From JACVRW01 sp963835705 (lineage in GTDB: Bacteria > Actinomycetota > Thermoleophilia > Solirubrobacterales > Thermoleophilaceae), in contig CAWIGR010000013.1 in assembly GCA_963835705.1 (NCBI GenBank), forward strand, positions 124,001-188,000: a stretch of 64,000 bases of DNA, given 5' to 3'. The position numbers were made by a program, and so were the translations under genes. Under the pieces are notes generated by a model. That model was not told the DNA's origin and searched no databases. It saw nothing but the letters and a program-made list of their open reading frames with translations. Numbering within the stretch: position 1 is the first letter of the stretch; each line of letters begins with the position of its first letter. This document shows, piece after piece, positions 18,394 through 26,657 of this stretch.

Positions 18394-18402
18394 GCAGCAT
18401 TG

Positions 18403-18431
18403 AGAGGGGCCCCGCTCGGCGGGGCCCCTCT
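18403..18431 (+). terminator. Strong terminator hairpin after groEL
   Basis: A perfect 13-base-pair stem (AGAGGGGCCCCGC with its complement) around a TCG loop, followed by AGCTTTCC. It should end the groESL transcript, though the T-run is weak. Confidence 0.75.
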
Positions 18432-18446
18432 AGCTTTCCTGGCGAC

Positions 18447-19398
18447 ATGACACCCGGCCTCGCGGACGTCCTGGCGGCACGGCGGCGGATCGCGCCCGCA
18501 CCTGCCGCGGACCCCGCTGTTCACCTATCCGCCGCTCGACGAGCTGGTGGGCGCCGAGGTCTACGTAAAGCACGAGAACCACCAGCCGGTCGGCGCCTTC
18601 AAGGTGCGCGGCGGGGTCAACCTCGTCGCGCAGCTCTCGGACGACGAGCGGGAGCGCGGGCTGATCGCGTCGTCGACCGGCAACCACGGCCAGTCCATCG
18701 CCTTCGCGGCACGGCTCTTCGGGGTGAAGGCCCGCATCTGCATCCCGGAGCGCTCGAATCCCGTCAAGGTCGCCGCCATGGAGGGCCTCGGCGCGGAGCT
18801 CGTCGTGGGCGGCGCCAAGTTCGACGACGCGCGCGAGAACGCCGAGCGCCTCGCCGCCGAGCACGGTTATCGCTACGTGCATTCCGGCAACGAGCCCCAC
18901 CTGATCGCCGGCGTGGCGACGGAGGTGCTCGAGATCGTGGAGCAGCAGCCCGACGTCGAGGCGGTGATCGTCCCCGTGGGCGGCGGCAGCGGCGCGGCCG
19001 GCGCCTGCGTGGTGGCGGCCGCCGTCAACCCCGAGCTGAAGGTGATCGCGGTCCAGTCGGAGGCCGCCCCCGCCGCCTACCGGAGCTGGAAGGAAGCGCG
19101 GCCCGTCGAGGCGCCGGACCAGACCTACGCGGAAGGGCTCGCCACCCGCGCGCCGATGGAGCTGCCGCAGCGGATCATGCGCGAGCACCTGCACGACTTC
19201 CTGCTCGTCTCCGAGGACGAGATCCGCGCCGCCCAGCGGGCGATGATCGAGTCGACTCGCAACCTGATCGAATCGGCCGGCGCGGCGCCACTGGCCGCCG
19301 CGCTGAGGCTGGGGGACGAGCTTCGCGGCAGGCGCGTCGCCCTCGTCGCGAGCGGCGGGAACGTGAGCCGCGAGCAGCTGCTCGAGATCCTCGCCTAG
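18447..19398 (+). CDS. Threonine/serine dehydratase-like PLP enzyme, +1 frameshift near 18495
   Basis: ATG 18447 opens MTPGLADVLAARRRIAP, a normal start for this family. The frame then runs off. The correct continuation, HLPRTPLFTYPPLDEL, is in the next frame after dropping one base near 18495-18498 (CCC codon then G). From there it is intact to the stop: PLP lysine in GAFKVRGG, STGNHGQS, and the glycine loop PVGGGSGAAG. With the shift the protein has 316 residues and no ACT domain. Without it, translation could only start at GTG 18547, lacking about 33 residues. It is the second dehydratase in the window. The stop shares CTAG with the convergent gene. Confidence 0.75.
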
Positions 19399-20273
19399 GC
19401 GGTTCCGAGCACGCTCGCCATCGGCCGGGGGCGCACGCCGAGCGCCTCCGCGTCCGCCGTGCCGCGGGCGCTCGTCATCGGCTCCTCCATCAACTCGGCC
19501 TCCTCCCAGGTGGCGAAGACCTTCGGGCCGCCGAGCTTCCGCAACGCGCTCAGCGAGCCGCGCACCAGCGGCAGCGGGACGTGCAGCAGCCGCCGTCGCC
19601 GGCCGTTCGAGCGGATCGCCGTGCGCACGATCTCGTCGTACGAGAGCGTCTCCGGCCCGGCCAGCTCGAACGACCGCTTGCGCGGCCCCGACGCCATCAG
19701 CGCCGCCACCACGCAGTCCGCCACGTCCTCGGCCCAGATCGGCTGGTAGCGGGCCCGGCCGGACCCGGACACGGGGATCGCGGGCAGGTACGAGAACCGC
19801 TCCAGCAGCGTCAGCCACGGGTCCCCGGGCGTGTAGACGATCGACGGGCTGAACACCGTCGTCTCGAGCGAGGAGGCCTCCACCGCCTCCCGGCCGAGCG
19901 CCTTGGCCCTGAAGAAGCGCGTGCGGGAGTGGTGCGCGGCGCCCATCGCGGAGAAGAAGACGAAGCGCCGCGCGCCCGCCCGCTCGGCCGCCCGCACCAG
20001 ACGCAGCGTGGCCACCGCGTTCAGCTCCTCGATCGACGCGTGCGGCTCGTCGCGGATCGCGGCGGCCAGGTGCACCACCGTCTTCACGCCGCGGAGCGCG
20101 TGGCGGAACGAGGGCGGATCGGCCAGGTCTCCCATCGCGATCTGCACGCGTACGCGGTGGTCGCCCAGCCCGCGCGGGTCGCGCACGAGGCAGCGCACCG
20201 GCTCGCCGGTCTTCGTCAGGCGCCGCAGCAGCGCGGACCCGACGGTGCCCGTGGCGCCTGTAAGCAGGATCAT
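19395..20273 (-). CDS. NAD(P)-binding Rossmann-fold protein (NmrA/NDUFA9-like)
   Basis: A 292-residue atypical short-chain dehydrogenase. The N-terminal nucleotide site is TGATGTVGSAL, followed by VHLAAAI and FVFFSAMGA; the classical Tyr-x3-Lys pair is not evident (FFRAKALG stands there instead). This suggests binding rather than catalysis, as in NDUFA9-like and NmrA-like proteins. ATG 20273 overlaps the methyltransferase stop as ATGA, so the two are one unit. It is convergent with the dehydratase gene, sharing four bases. Confidence 0.75.
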   Translation of the reverse strand: MILLTGATGTVGSALLRRLTKTGEPVRCLVRDPRGLGDHRVRVQIAMGDLADPPSFRHALRGVKTVVHLAAAIRDEPHASIEELNAVATLRLVRAAERAGARRFVFFSAMGAAHHSRTRFFRAKALGREAVEASSLETTVFSPSIVYTPGDPWLTLLERFSYLPAIPVSGSGRARYQPIWAEDVADCVVAALMASGPRKRSFELAGPETLSYDEIVRTAIRSNGRRRRLLHVPLPLVRGSLSALRKLGGPKVFATWEEAELMEEPMTSARGTADAEALGVRPRPMASVLGTA

Positions 20274-21220
20274 CTGATGCCGACCACGACGATCCGCCAC
20301 GGCGAGCGCTCGTTGCGGTGCGTCTCGACCTCGCCGAAGCCCGCCTCCCGCATCCAGGCGCGGATCTCGGACGGCCGGAAGTTGCGCGAGTGGCTCCAGG
20401 CGTAGAAGAGCAGCGAGGAGATCGCGCCGTGGTCCGAGACCTGCTCGCCCGGCTCCGGCCGGGCGGAGTCGCCGATCACGAGGCAGCCGCCCGGCCGCAG
20501 CGCGGCGCGCGCCATCCGGCACAGCTCGCGGTCGCGCTCCTCAGGCAGGTGGTGGATCAGGTTGAAGACGGACACCACGTCCAGGTCCTCCCCCAATCCG
20601 AGCTCGAACACGTCGCCCTCCTGGAAGGAGATCCGGTCCGAGAAGCCCTCCTCCTCCACGATCTCCCGGCCCACGGCCGCGCTCGGCGGCAGGTCGAGCA
20701 CGGTCGCCTCGAGGCCGGGGTGGCGGCGGCACATGGCCATCGAGAAGGCCCCGTGGCCGCCGGCCACGTCGACCAGCCGCCGGGGATCCTGCACGGGCAC
20801 CATCGCCGCGTTGGCCTCGTGCTCGGGCCGCGAGATCTCGAACAGGCCGCGGATGTAGGCGCGCCAGCGCTCCGTCTCGCCCTGGCGCTCCTCGTGCATC
20901 GCGTACGCCTTGCCGTCGCGCACGGCCTCGGGCAGCAGGGCGAGGGTCTCCCAGTGCAGGTCGGCCTGGGCGCCGACGAACGTCGCGATCGACTCCGGCG
21001 CGGAGCTGACCAGCTGCCGCTCCGACACGGGCGCGTTGCGGAGCCGGCCGTCCGCGTCGGACTCGACGTACCCGAGCGTGACCAGCGTGGTGAGGAGCGT
21101 CTCGGCGCCGAGCGGGTCGAGCGACAGCCGCTCGGCCAGCTCCGCCGCGCTCGCGGGCGACTCGTGCAGCGCGTCGAACACGCCGAGCATCACCGCGGTC
21201 GACAGCGCACGGGCCGCCAC
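20270..21220 (-). CDS. SAM-dependent methyltransferase (plant O-methyltransferase-like)
   Basis: About 316 residues: an N-terminal winged-helix dimerisation domain (TAVMLGVFDAL, ELAERLSLDPLGAETLL) and a C-terminal Rossmann domain with SAM motif I VDVAGGHGAFS near residue 180, then DVVSVFNLIHHLPE. The substrate is unknown. GTG 21220 is the first ordinary start codon in frame. Family homology, however, reaches about 13 codons further up (REPDPYFDSF), where the only candidate is CTG at 21262, which would overlap the upstream stop as CTGA. Confidence 0.78.
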   Translation of the reverse strand: MAARALSTAVMLGVFDALHESPASAAELAERLSLDPLGAETLLTTLVTLGYVESDADGRLRNAPVSERQLVSSAPESIATFVGAQADLHWETLALLPEAVRDGKAYAMHEERQGETERWRAYIRGLFEISRPEHEANAAMVPVQDPRRLVDVAGGHGAFSMAMCRRHPGLEATVLDLPPSAAVGREIVEEEGFSDRISFQEGDVFELGLGEDLDVVSVFNLIHHLPEERDRELCRMARAALRPGGCLVIGDSARPEPGEQVSDHGAISSLLFYAWSHSRNFRPSEIRAWMREAGFGEVETHRNERSPWRIVVVGIR

Positions 21221-21258
21221 GAGCCCGGTGAACGAGTCGAAGTAGGGGTCGGGCTCTC

Positions 21259-21882
21259 TCAGAACCAGTGCCGCTGCTCCTGCCAGGGGTCGGCGTCGTT
21301 GTGGTAGCCGTTCAGCTCCCAGAACCCCATGCGGTCGCCGCTCATCACCTCGAGCCGGCGCAGGAACTTGGCCGACTTCCAGAAGTACCGCTTCGGCACG
21401 AGCAGCCGGAGGGGCGCCCCGTGGTCGGGCTCGAGCGGCTCGCCCGCGTAGGTGTGGGCCACGAGCACCTCGTCCTCCATGACGGCGTCGAGCGGCACGT
21501 TGGTGGTGTAGCCGCCGTCGCTGTGTGCCATCAGGTGGGTCCCGGCGGAACGCACCCCGGCGCGCTCGAGCAGGTCGCGCACACGCACGCCGCGCCAGGT
21601 CGTGTCGAGCTTCGACCAGCGCGTCACGCAGTGGATGTCCACGGTCACCTCGGCCTGCGGCAGGGCCATCAGCTCGTCCCAGGAGAGGCTGAGCTCGCGC
21701 TCCACCTCGCCGTCCACGTGGAGATCCCAGGCGGCGAGGTCGAAGCTCGGGTTCCGCCCGACCGTGAGCACCGGGAACTTCTCGGTGAGGTACTGGCCGG
21801 GCGGCACGCGCACGGGATCGATCCCGAGCTTCTCCGCCTGTCTGCGCCCCCGGGCACCCAGCATCTTGGAGGTGATCGCCAT
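21259..21882 (-). CDS. Sulfite-oxidase-like molybdopterin oxidoreductase
   Basis: A 207-residue protein with the oxidoreductase molybdopterin-binding fold of YedY/MsrP and sulfite oxidase. The molybdenum-ligand cysteine lies in VDIHCVTRWSKLDTTWRGV near residue 85. HSDGGYTTNVPL and GAPLRLLVPKRYFWKSAK complete the family pattern. No signal peptide is visible, so it may be cytoplasmic. ATG 21882 sits 6 bases behind a minus-strand TATCGT and is divergent from ferredoxin. Confidence 0.82.
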   Translation of the reverse strand: MAITSKMLGARGRRQAEKLGIDPVRVPPGQYLTEKFPVLTVGRNPSFDLAAWDLHVDGEVERELSLSWDELMALPQAEVTVDIHCVTRWSKLDTTWRGVRVRDLLERAGVRSAGTHLMAHSDGGYTTNVPLDAVMEDEVLVAHTYAGEPLEPDHGAPLRLLVPKRYFWKSAKFLRRLEVMSGDRMGFWELNGYHNDADPWQEQRHWF

Positions 21883-21888
21883 ACCCCA

Positions 21889-21898
21889 ACGATAGAAT
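21889..21898. promoter_or_regulatory. Candidate bidirectional leaderless promoter core, oxidoreductase / ferredoxin
   Basis: Minus strand TATCGT (21894-21889) is 6 bases before ATG 21882. Plus strand TAGAAT (21893-21898) is 10 bases before ATG 21909. The two boxes share the TA at 21893-21894 in a 26-base gap. Confidence 0.5.
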
Positions 21899-21908
21899 CG
21901 CGCGACCC

Positions 21909-22175
21909 ATGGCCTACGTCATCGCCGAACCCTGCATCGACACCAAGGACAATTCCTGCGTCGAAGTCTGCCCGGTCGACTGCATCCACCCGACTCCAGA
22001 AGAGCCCGACTACGACCAGGTGACCCAGCTCTACATCGATCCGGAGGAGTGCATCGACTGCGACGCCTGCGTCGAGGCATGCCCGGTCGACGCCTGCTTT
22101 GCCGAGGACCAGCTGCCCGACGAGTGGCAGAACTACATCCAGATCAACGCGGAGTACTACAAGCAGGCGGGCTGA
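21909..22175 (+). CDS. fdxA: Seven-iron ferredoxin
   Basis: An 88-residue low-potential electron carrier. The first cluster site is Cys9-x7-Cys-x3-Cys-Pro (CIDTKDNSCVEVCPVDC), suited to a [3Fe-4S] cluster. The second is CIDCDACVEACPV, a standard [4Fe-4S] motif. This matches the 3Fe-4S/4Fe-4S ferredoxins common in actinobacteria. It may serve the molybdopterin oxidoreductase next door or general reductases. Confidence 0.93.
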   Translation: MAYVIAEPCIDTKDNSCVEVCPVDCIHPTPEEPDYDQVTQLYIDPEECIDCDACVEACPVDACFAEDQLPDEWQNYIQINAEYYKQAG

Positions 22176-23324
22176 AGGAGCCATCGGCAACGCCGTGCCG
22201 GTGACCTCCGGCACGGGCGGGCCCGAGGGGGCCTGGAACACCGCGAGCTCCTGGGGCGTGGCCGCGATCACGCCGCGGGCGGCGTGGAAGAGCGCCTGCG
22301 AGGCCGGCGCGTCGGGCTCGTCGAGCACGAGCGGGCGGCCCTCGTCGGCTGCCGTGCGTAGCTCCTCCTGGAGCGGGATCTTGCCCATGAGCGGCACGTC
22401 GAGCTCGTCCGCGAGCAGCTGGCCGCCGCCCTCGCCGAAGATCGTGAAGCGCTCGCCGCTCGGCGTGGTGAAGCCGGACATGTTCTCGATCACCCCGGCG
22501 ATCTCGAGGTCGAAGCGCAGGGCGGTCTCGGCGGCACGCTTGGCCACCTTCTGCGCGGCCGGCTGCGGAGTGGTCACCACCACGAACCTCGCCTGCGGCA
22601 GCAGCTGGGCGAGCGTCATCGACACGTCCCCGGTGCCGGGCGGCAGGTCGATCAGCAGGTAGTCGAGCTCGCCCCAGTCCACGTCCTCCAGGAACTGCCG
22701 GATCGCCTTGTGGAGCATCGGCCCGCGCCAGGTGATCGCCTGGTCTTGCTCGTTGAGGAAGAACTCGATCGAGATCACCTTCACGCCGCCGTGGGCGTCG
22801 AGCGGGAGGATCTTGCGCTGCGCCGAGACCATCGGGCGGCCGTGCACGCCGAGCATGCGCGGGATCGAGTAGCCCCACACGTCGGCGTCGAGCGCCGCCG
22901 CCTGCTTGCCCTCGAGCTGCAGCGCGGCGGCGAGGTTGGCGGTCACGGTCGACTTCCCGACCCCGCCCTTGCCCGAGCCGATGCAGATGACGTTCTTCAC
23001 GGCTGCGAGCGCGCCCTCGGGCAGGCCGCCCTGGCGGCCGAGGCGCTGGGCCAGGGACTGCTTCTCCTGATCGGAGAGCACGTCGAACCCGACCCGTACG
23101 TCAGTCACGCCAAGCGTGCGCACGTTCTCGACGACTGCCTTCTCGAAGTGTGCGCGGATCGGGCAACCGGGCGTGGTGAGCGACACGAGAACGTCCACCC
23201 GGCCTTCCTCCGGTTGCTCGATGGAGCGCACCATCCCCAGAGAGACGATGTCCTTGCGCAACTCGGGATCGATGACGTTGCGAAGCGTGTCCTTGATCTG
23301 GTCCTGATTGAGCATCGGCTTCAT
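22157..23324 (-). CDS. mrp: Mrp/NBP35-family iron-sulfur cluster carrier ATPase (3' end unclear)
   Basis: An N-terminal MIP18-like domain (about 1-90, NVIDPELRKDIVSLGMV with TTPGCPI) precedes the P-loop ATPase: GSGKGGVGKSTVTANLA near residue 118, then LLIDLPPGTGDV. The family works in Fe-S cluster assembly; the CxxC cluster motif of the Mrp core is not obvious. Homology ends near ELAVFQ...GTALPMA (about 22190), but that frame has no stop until 21669, running antisense through the whole ferredoxin gene. A single extra base near the end would restore a stop at 22157, giving 388 residues, the usual size; I place the end there. ATG 23315 is an alternative start. Confidence 0.75.
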
Positions 23325-23404
23325 TGTCGCAAAAGCACCGACGCCGCCCCCGAAGGGACGGCGCCGGCTGAGGGAGGAGAGATACTGCACTGGCGGCGAG
23401 TTAT

Positions 23405-23419
23405 GAGGCCGCCAGCCTC
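23405..23419 (-). terminator. Weak hairpin downstream of the basic-protein gene
   Basis: GAGGC, five-base loop, GCCTC in the 143-base gap between the basic-protein gene and mrp. There is no T-run; the rest of the gap shows nothing clear. Confidence 0.3.
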
Positions 23420-23467
23420 ACCCCGGACGGTCTCTCCGCGCCCGCCGGGGGGAAGCCTCGAGGTGGC

Positions 23468-23953
23468 TTACGCGATCGAGGTGACGCGCTGGCGCGCCGA
23501 CTTCAGCTGCTTCTCGACCTCGCGACCGTTCTGCTTGACCGTGCGCACGGTCTGGTTGCGGCGCTGGCGCAGCTCGCGCTCGACGCGGGTGCGGGTCCGC
23601 TTGACCTCGCGCACCGCACGGTTGCGGGCGGTGGTGCCACGGCGCTCGAACCGGCGAAGGTTCGTGCTGACGCGCTTCTGGAGCTTGCCCAGCTCCTGGT
23701 CGCGCGTCGACCCGTCGGCGAGCGGCTTGACCGCCTCGACCACGCTGTCGCGCGCGACGAGGGTGGCGCCGACCGGGATCAGTACGGCACGCTCGGCCTG
23801 AGCCTGCACGGCCTGAAGCGTGTTCAGCTCGGCCTGCGCGCGCGTCTCCGCGCCCTTGCGGGCCGAACGGCTGCGCTTGGCGGCGTTGCGACGACGGGTC
23901 GCGGCAGCCTTCTGAGCGGTGGCCTTGCGCTGTGTGGGGGTCTGAGTAGCCAT
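23468..23953 (-). CDS. Small very basic protein, histone-H1/nucleoid-protein-like
   Basis: A 161-residue protein rich in Arg, Lys, Ala, Thr and Gln. The N-terminal 40 residues (QRKATAQKAAATRRRNAAKR, then SRSARKG) look like bacterial histone-H1-like tails. A central less basic stretch (LIPVGATLVARDSVVEAVKP) is followed by a second basic helical part (RAVREVKRTRTRVERELRQR). No catalytic motif is visible. DNA or cell-wall polymer binding is plausible. It has a strong ribosome-binding site (AAGGAG) and the most consensus-like promoter of the window, so it is probably abundant. Confidence 0.6.
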   Translation of the reverse strand: MATQTPTQRKATAQKAAATRRRNAAKRSRSARKGAETRAQAELNTLQAVQAQAERAVLIPVGATLVARDSVVEAVKPLADGSTRDQELGKLQKRVSTNLRRFERRGTTARNRAVREVKRTRTRVERELRQRRNQTVRTVKQNGREVEKQLKSARQRVTSIA

Positions 23954-24021
23954 CTGGACTCTCCTTCCCGTCGATTGCCCGAGCCGGACTGCTCGAGCGA
24001 GAGGGGGATCGACGTGATCTT

Positions 24022-24070
24022 GTTAGTTCTAACTTAGGTAAGAGTATACCGACGAACACCTGTACGTAAA
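24022..24070 (-). promoter_or_regulatory. Strong sigma-A-type promoter with operator-like inverted repeat
   Basis: On the minus strand TTTACG (24070-24065), 16-base spacer, TATACT (24048-24043). Ten bases on lies the inverted repeat GTTAGTTCTAAC (24022-24033), in a notably AT-rich patch. The leader to ATG 23953 is about 85 bases and carries a Shine-Dalgarno sequence, unlike most genes here. Confidence 0.65.
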
Positions 24071-24120
24071 CCTGCACCCGCGAGGAGTTACACATCGCTC
24101 TGGAATACGGGTTGCGGGGC

Positions 24121-25176
24121 TCAGGCAGCGGCGGCCGGGGCGGGCCCCAGGCGATCCAGCCACGTATCCGGGGCCTCGAGCTCGTCGGCGGTGGGGAGCG
24201 CCTCGGGCGAGTCCCATACCCGGTTCAGCCCCTCGATGCCCGCCGAGGCGGCCACGGCGTCGCAGAAGCGCTTTCCCAGCTCGTACTGGCGCAGCTTGAC
24301 GTCGAATCCGAGCAGGCGCTCCACGATGCGCTGGGGCGCCGAGCGGCTGCGCCGGCGAGCGTCCATCGCGCTGCGGAGCTTCTCGTGGTCCGCGATGGTC
24401 TCGCGCGCGATCTCGTCCATCACGTGCTCGGAATACCCCTCCACCACGGCCATCGCCGCCTGGATGCGCGCCATCAGCTCCCTCTGCTCGCCCGTCTGGA
24501 CCAGCGCCGCCAGGCCGCCCTCGCGGAACCGGTCCACGAGCAGCGACAGGTCCGGCATCGAGGGAATGCCCCCGGCCGACCCGCGATCGATCCGCACGTC
24601 GACGGTCGACAGGTACTCCCGCACCATCCCGCTCAGGTGCTCGCGCAGCCACAGCACGCCCTGGAACTGGAACACGTGCGTCAGCTCGTGCGCGCAGATC
24701 CAGCGGTGGAACGGATCCGCCTCCACCTCGAGCTCGACCACCGCCTTGCGCAGGTTGGGCGCCACGAACAGGAGCCGCGGCGGGGCCTCGCCGCCCAGCA
24801 GCGAGACGTCGTACTGCCCCAGCACCCGTGTGGAGAGGTAGCCCATGACGAGGCCCACCTCGGCCGCCAGCGTCGCGGAGGCGCCCGCCTTCAGCACGCC
24901 CGCCAGCGGGCCGGCGAACTCCATCCGGCCCTCGAGCCGCTCGGCCACCGGATCGAGCAGCCCGGAGAGGGTGTCGAGGTTCACGTTCGCCCACTCCTCG
25001 CGGGTGAGGAGCTCCGGGTCGGGCACGGGCGTGTCCGGCTTCAAGTTGGTGTAGGCCGCCACGTGCTCCTCCATCTCGGAGCTGAGCGCGACGACATCCG
25101 GGGCCGCGCCGCCCGGTTGCTCGCCGGAGCGCGCCGCGAGGCGCGCCATCTGCCGGGCGAGCGACCAATCGACCAT
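24121..25176 (-). CDS. Zincin-like metallopeptidase (F420-associated DUF2342 family)
   Basis: A 351-residue protein with the zinc motif HELTHVFQFQG near residue 170 and the family landmarks VNLDTLSGLLDP, LLFVAPNLRKA and GYSEHVMD. Family members are found mainly in actinobacteria and have no established substrate. It has no signal peptide. ATG 25176 is favoured because TAGGCT lies 9 bases upstream; ATG 25182 is only 3 bases behind that box. The last residues are an Ala/Pro tail. Confidence 0.78.
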   Translation of the reverse strand: MVDWSLARQMARLAARSGEQPGGAAPDVVALSSEMEEHVAAYTNLKPDTPVPDPELLTREEWANVNLDTLSGLLDPVAERLEGRMEFAGPLAGVLKAGASATLAAEVGLVMGYLSTRVLGQYDVSLLGGEAPPRLLFVAPNLRKAVVELEVEADPFHRWICAHELTHVFQFQGVLWLREHLSGMVREYLSTVDVRIDRGSAGGIPSMPDLSLLVDRFREGGLAALVQTGEQRELMARIQAAMAVVEGYSEHVMDEIARETIADHEKLRSAMDARRRSRSAPQRIVERLLGFDVKLRQYELGKRFCDAVAASAGIEGLNRVWDSPEALPTADELEAPDTWLDRLGPAPAAAA

Positions 25177-25185
25177 GTGCATACG

Positions 25186-25191
25186 AGCCTA
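25186..25191 (-). promoter_or_regulatory. -10 box overlapping the VOC gene stop codon
   Basis: Minus-strand TAGGCT, 9 bases before ATG 25176; its TAG is the stop of the upstream VOC gene. Confidence 0.45.
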
Positions 25192-25779
25192 GTGAGTGCG
25201 CCGGGTCGCAACCACGTGGCCCGAGCCGGGCACGACCGTCTCGAGGCTGCGGTCGGACTCGATCGTCACGCGCAGCGGGGCGTCGGGGGCGGGCTCCTCC
25301 GTGAACAGCCACGGCCTGCCCACCGGCACCACGATGAAGAGGCCGCGGTCGTCGCCGACCGCGCTGAAGCTGCGCCGGTCGCCGCTGAAGTGAGGCAGCC
25401 CGAGCTCCGACTCGAGCCACTCGACCGCGCCCCCGACGTCGGCCACCGGCAGCCCGACCTCGCTGATCTCGAGGAACAGGTCCTCCCCCGGCGCCCGCTC
25501 ACGCGCGATGAGCTCGACGATGTTCCCCCCGGGGTCGAAGTAGTAGGCGGAGCGGGCCCGCCAGGCCGGAAACGGCACGTCGGCCTCCACCAGCTCCACG
25601 CGCTCACGGGCCCGCTCCACGGCCTCCTCGAACCGCTGCGGGGGCACGTTCACGGCGAAGTGGGAGCAGACCGCCGGGCCCGGCTCGAAGCGGATGCGGC
25701 TCGAGCCGTAGGCGGGGCCGTGGAACGCGGCCAGCGCGTCCGGATCGCGCGCCGGCAGCACCACCTCGAGGATCCTCAC
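25189..25779 (-). CDS. VOC-superfamily (glyoxalase-like) protein
   Basis: A 196-residue protein built from two beta-alpha-beta-beta-beta units. YYFDPGGNIVELI ends the first half, and ISEVGLPVADVGGAVEWLESELGL opens the second. The conserved Glu of the metal site is present in NIVELI. A substrate cannot be assigned; dioxygenases, glyoxalases and drug-binding proteins share this fold. GTG 25779 overlaps the stop of the LigD-polymerase gene as GTGA, so it is co-transcribed with the NHEJ genes. Confidence 0.75.
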   Translation of the reverse strand: MRILEVVLPARDPDALAAFHGPAYGSSRIRFEPGPAVCSHFAVNVPPQRFEEAVERARERVELVEADVPFPAWRARSAYYFDPGGNIVELIARERAPGEDLFLEISEVGLPVADVGGAVEWLESELGLPHFSGDRRSFSAVGDDRGLFIVVPVGRPWLFTEEPAPDAPLRVTIESDRSLETVVPGSGHVVATRRTH

Positions 25780-26657
25780 AGGTCCGGAAGCTCCTGCTCG
25801 AGCTCCACGACCGGGGCGAAGAGATCGCCGTCATCCTCCACGCGCTGGAGCACGTCGGAGGCGTCGAACACGAGCGCGTCCGGGTCGTCGAGCTCCTCCC
25901 AGCGAAGCGGGGTGGAGACCGTGGGCCGCTCGCGTGCACGCAGCGAGTAGACGCAGACGGTGGTCTTGTTCTCGTCGTTCTGGCTCCAGTCGATCAGCAC
26001 CTTCCCGCGCCGCAGGTCCTTGCGCTGCTGCGACACCACCAGCTTCGGGTGCTGGGCCTCCAGGTGGCGCGCCAGCGCGTGCGACAGCGCCTTGCTGCCG
26101 TGGTCGTAGTCGACCTCGTCCACGTTCAGCGGCACGTAGACCTGGATGCCCTTCGAGCCCGAGGTCTTCGGAAAGCTCTCGAGGCCGATCTGGGACAGCG
26201 CCTCACGCAGTAGGAAGGCCACCTCGCAGCACTCAGGGATGCCCGCCGGCGGGCCCGGGTCGAGGTCGAAGGCCATGACGGCGGGGCGGTCGATGTCGTC
26301 GACCAGCGACAGCGAGGGGTGCAGCTCGAGGTCGGCCATGTTGGCGAGCCAGACGAGCGTCGGAAGGTCGTCGCAGACGATGTACTCGATCTTGCCGACG
26401 CGCTCCCTCCGGATCCACTCGGGCGCGTGCGACGGGATCCGCTTCTCGTAGAAGAACTCGCCCTCCACCCCATCGGGGTAGCGCTTCATCGTCAGCGGGC
26501 GGTCGCGGAGGTGCGGCAGCAGAAAGGGAGCGATGCGCGAGTAGTAGTCGATCACCTGCCCCTTGGTGAAGCCCACCTCGGGGTACATGACCTTGTCGAG
26601 GTTCGAGAGGGAGAGCCGCCTCCCCTGGACCTCGACCTCTACGCGCCGCGGCGGCAA
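25776..26657 (-). CDS. ligD: LigD-type NHEJ polymerase/primase (stand-alone)
   Basis: A 293-residue archaeo-eukaryotic-primase-fold polymerase that fills ends during non-homologous end joining. Visible features are LSNLDKVMYPE, the catalytic acidic pair in MAFDLDPGPP, KTSGSKGIQVYVPL, and LIDWSQN. In the best-known LigD this domain is fused to the ligase; here it is its own gene. The start is TTG 26657, directly after the ku stop (TAG then TTG); no other start codon fits the family N-terminus. Confidence 0.88.
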   Translation of the reverse strand: MPPRRVEVEVQGRRLSLSNLDKVMYPEVGFTKGQVIDYYSRIAPFLLPHLRDRPLTMKRYPDGVEGEFFYEKRIPSHAPEWIRRERVGKIEYIVCDDLPTLVWLANMADLELHPSLSLVDDIDRPAVMAFDLDPGPPAGIPECCEVAFLLREALSQIGLESFPKTSGSKGIQVYVPLNVDEVDYDHGSKALSHALARHLEAQHPKLVVSQQRKDLRRGKVLIDWSQNDENKTTVCVYSLRARERPTVSTPLRWEELDDPDALVFDASDVLQRVEDDGDLFAPVVELEQELPDL

